From Prevotella sp. (lineage in GTDB: Bacteria > Bacteroidota > Bacteroidia > Bacteroidales > Bacteroidaceae): a stretch of 6,557 nucleotides of DNA. Shown piece after piece: positions 5,173 through 6,557 of this stretch (the stretch's first letter is position 1; every line of letters begins with the position of its first letter). The DNA lies in the NCBI GenBank assembly GCA_021204565.1, contig JAJPZE010000195.1, forward strand, positions 1-6,557, read 5' to 3'. Made by a program: the position numbers and the translations under genes. Under the pieces are notes generated by a model. It ran no database searches, had not been told where the DNA came from, and saw only the letters and a program-made list of their open reading frames with translations.

Positions 5173-6276
5173 TTACGGTGCTCCGCCGGACAAACGGCGG
5201 TATAATTGTTCATACCGTTTCGCGACGGAGATGTAGTCGTGGTGCCGGCGGACGTACTCGATGCTTTCCCTTTGCCGCCTTTCGAGCTCGACGGGATGCG
5301 TAACGAGGCGCGCCAAAGCGGCGTATACACTGCTTTGATTAGGCTCTACGTTGACAATCGGACGCAACTCCGTCTCGCCTAATATCTCATAATTCTCGGG
5401 CTCTCCTCCGCCGACAACCGCCACGCCGGCGCCCATCGCTTCGAGCGCGTTCATAGCCGGCGTGTAGCTGTAGAGCTGGTCGAGGATGATGTCGGCGTTT
5501 CTCAGGAGCTGTTGATATTTTGCAAAGGGCACGCCTTCAACCACCTGCAACTCTACACGACCGGCGTAGTCCTTAGCCACGTCCTTAGCCGCGGCGAGCA
5601 TAATGTCCGTTCCCTTGTATGCGGAACGTCCCTTGCTGATGCCGACGAAGATAACCGGCTTCCGGCGCGGGGCGCGTTCCTGCGGCGGCGAAAGCTTTAT
5701 CGGGAACGGTATGAAGACGGTTTTTGCGGGGAAGTTCGGGCGGTAACAGACGTCGTATTCATAGAGCCCGGCGACTATTGCGTCGGCTTGTTCGGCGACA
5801 AACCGGTTGAGACGCTCCTTCGCGGTGCCGATCCAGTCGCGCCGCTCCTTTATTGCCGCCTCGTCGGTGCGCAGCTCGTTGCCGATATTAAAGTCGCTAT
5901 AGCGAAGCGGTTTGCGGGTTATGTTCTCGTGCACCCAATAATAATCCATCCCGAAAGCGCCGAGTACGATATGTTTGTTGTGGCGTTTGAGGAAACGGAA
6001 GAGGGGGAAATGGCGCTCCGCTTTTAAGTCGGCGAACAGCGGGTTGATGAGTTGCACGACGTCGTAACCCGTAAACCGCCGCATATGAGCCCAAGTTCGC
6101 CACCACAAGCGCAAACCTCCGAAAAGTCCTGAGGGGCGTTCGAGGTCGATGTCGCGGGGATATTGTTTCCAGTAATCGCCCCCGGAGGCGACCGTTACTT
6201 CGTGCCCCAACGCGCGCAAGCCGTCGGCTAACGTCGCGTGTACGTTGCTGTATTCGCCAAGAAGAAGTATCCTCAT
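5173..6276 (-). CDS. GT4-like (GT-B fold) glycosyltransferase
   Basis: The 367-residue product has two Rossmann-like halves typical of GT-B glycosyltransferases. The N-terminal half begins MRILLLGEYSNVHATLADGL with RALGHEVTVA next (1-30), the acceptor-side loop pattern of GT4 enzymes. The C-terminal half has VIFVGISKGRSAYKGTD (208-224), AKYQQLLRNADIILDQL (252-268) and ALEAMGAGVAVVGGGEPENYE (277-297). This last segment is the donor-binding region with the family's acidic residues, Glu279 at its start and the GEPENYE glutamates after it. It lacks a signal peptide or clear membrane span, so it probably acts at the cytoplasmic membrane face, adding a sugar to a lipid-linked or polysaccharide intermediate. 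Donor and acceptor cannot be inferred. Its ATG (6276-6274) overlaps the upstream stop codon as ATGA, implying translational coupling. Two unusually tryptophan- and tyrosine-rich patches (WWRTW at 58-62, DYYW at 111-114) are visible. Confidence 0.88.
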   Translation of the reverse strand: MRILLLGEYSNVHATLADGLRALGHEVTVASGGDYWKQYPRDIDLERPSGLFGGLRLWWRTWAHMRRFTGYDVVQLINPLFADLKAERHFPLFRFLKRHNKHIVLGAFGMDYYWVHENITRKPLRYSDFNIGNELRTDEAAIKERRDWIGTAKERLNRFVAEQADAIVAGLYEYDVCYRPNFPAKTVFIPFPIKLSPPQERAPRRKPVIFVGISKGRSAYKGTDIMLAAAKDVAKDYAGRVELQVVEGVPFAKYQQLLRNADIILDQLYSYTPAMNALEAMGAGVAVVGGGEPENYEILGETELRPIVNVEPNQSSVYAALARLVTHPVELERRQRESIEYVRRHHDYISVAKRYEQLYRRLSGGAP

Positions 6277-6557
6277 AGCCGCCGCCTTATATATTTATAA
6301 ATCGCCCGGCGTAACTGTCCGCTGCGCGTCAATAGCGCGAAGAAAAGATATTTGATTGTATAACGCCGGAGAGGAAGGGGGAAGAGGCTTTCCTCGCGCA
6401 AACGCCGTATATAATTGCAGGCCCGTTCGTAACTCTCCGCGCCGGATATACACAATCCATTGCCAACTGGTTCGCACGCCGCTCCAACGGCCGTCCCGCA
6501 ACGGTCCGCGCCTCGCGTTTCAAGCCCTCAATGGTCGCGATAAGGTCGGTTATGCGC
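6273..6557 (-). pseudogene. C-terminal part of a probable GT2 glycosyltransferase, apparently frameshifted
   Basis: The gene enters from the right edge, so only its C-terminal end is seen. From 6556 one frame reads RITDLIATIEGLKREARTVA, GRPLERRANQ and LAMDCV, ending near 6449. The continuation that looks genuine lies in a different frame from about 6449 to the stop at 6275-6273: ISGAESYERACNYIRRLREE, then SLFPLPLRRYTIKYLFFALL and a basic tail (IYKYIRRRL). The LFPLPL-x2-YT-x-KY pattern recalls the ends of Bacteroidota GT2 proteins. The second frame is closed by a TGA at 6530-6528 upstream, and the first runs on as low-complexity sequence to a stop just before 6329. Loss of one base between 6449 and 6450 would reconcile them. 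The tail frame overlaps the next gene by ATGA, supporting it as the ancestral end. This could be a real mutation or an assembly error. The GT2 call is moderate. Confidence 0.55.

Overview
The window looks like chromosomal DNA of a member of the Bacteroidota, probably Bacteroidales. Four things point that way: a DUF4199-type membrane protein at the left edge, promoter -7 boxes of the TAnnTTTG class instead of TATAAT, A-rich leaders without Shine-Dalgarno sequences in front of most genes, and the short archaeal/eukaryal-type prolyl-tRNA synthetase common in that phylum. Codon usage is fairly G+C-rich, which creates many long spurious antisense ORFs.

Layout. (1) Positions 1-320, minus strand: N-terminal part of a DUF4199 membrane protein that runs off the left edge. 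(2) Positions 321-795: a gene-free region of about 475 bp between divergent transcription units. It holds outward-facing promoters sharing an 11-bp sequence, two overlapping 32-bp near-palindromes in the middle, a dispersed 22-bp direct repeat and two hairpins. (3) Positions 796-5105, plus strand: five tightly spaced genes that read as one operon. They are a lipoprotein rhodanese, an IspD/TarI-type cytidylyltransferase, an extended SDR sugar-nucleotide enzyme, the ribosome-assembly GTPase EngB and prolyl-tRNA synthetase ProS. (4) Positions 5106-5172: a short convergent gap with no strong terminator. (5) Positions 5173-6557, minus strand: a GT4-like glycosyltransferase, coupled by an ATGA overlap to the C-terminal end of an upstream gene. 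That upstream gene looks like a GT2 glycosyltransferase broken by a one-base frameshift near 6450.

How the genes fit together. The cytidylyltransferase and SDR resemble pairs that make a CDP-activated polyol or sugar for surface glycans, and the minus-strand glycosyltransferases fit a surface-polysaccharide theme. EngB and ProS are housekeeping genes that appear to share the same transcript. I do not see a clear new defence or mobile system. The least-explained parts are the palindrome array in the 321-795 intergenic region, the frameshifted glycosyltransferase, and the glycan-precursor pair placed in a housekeeping operon.
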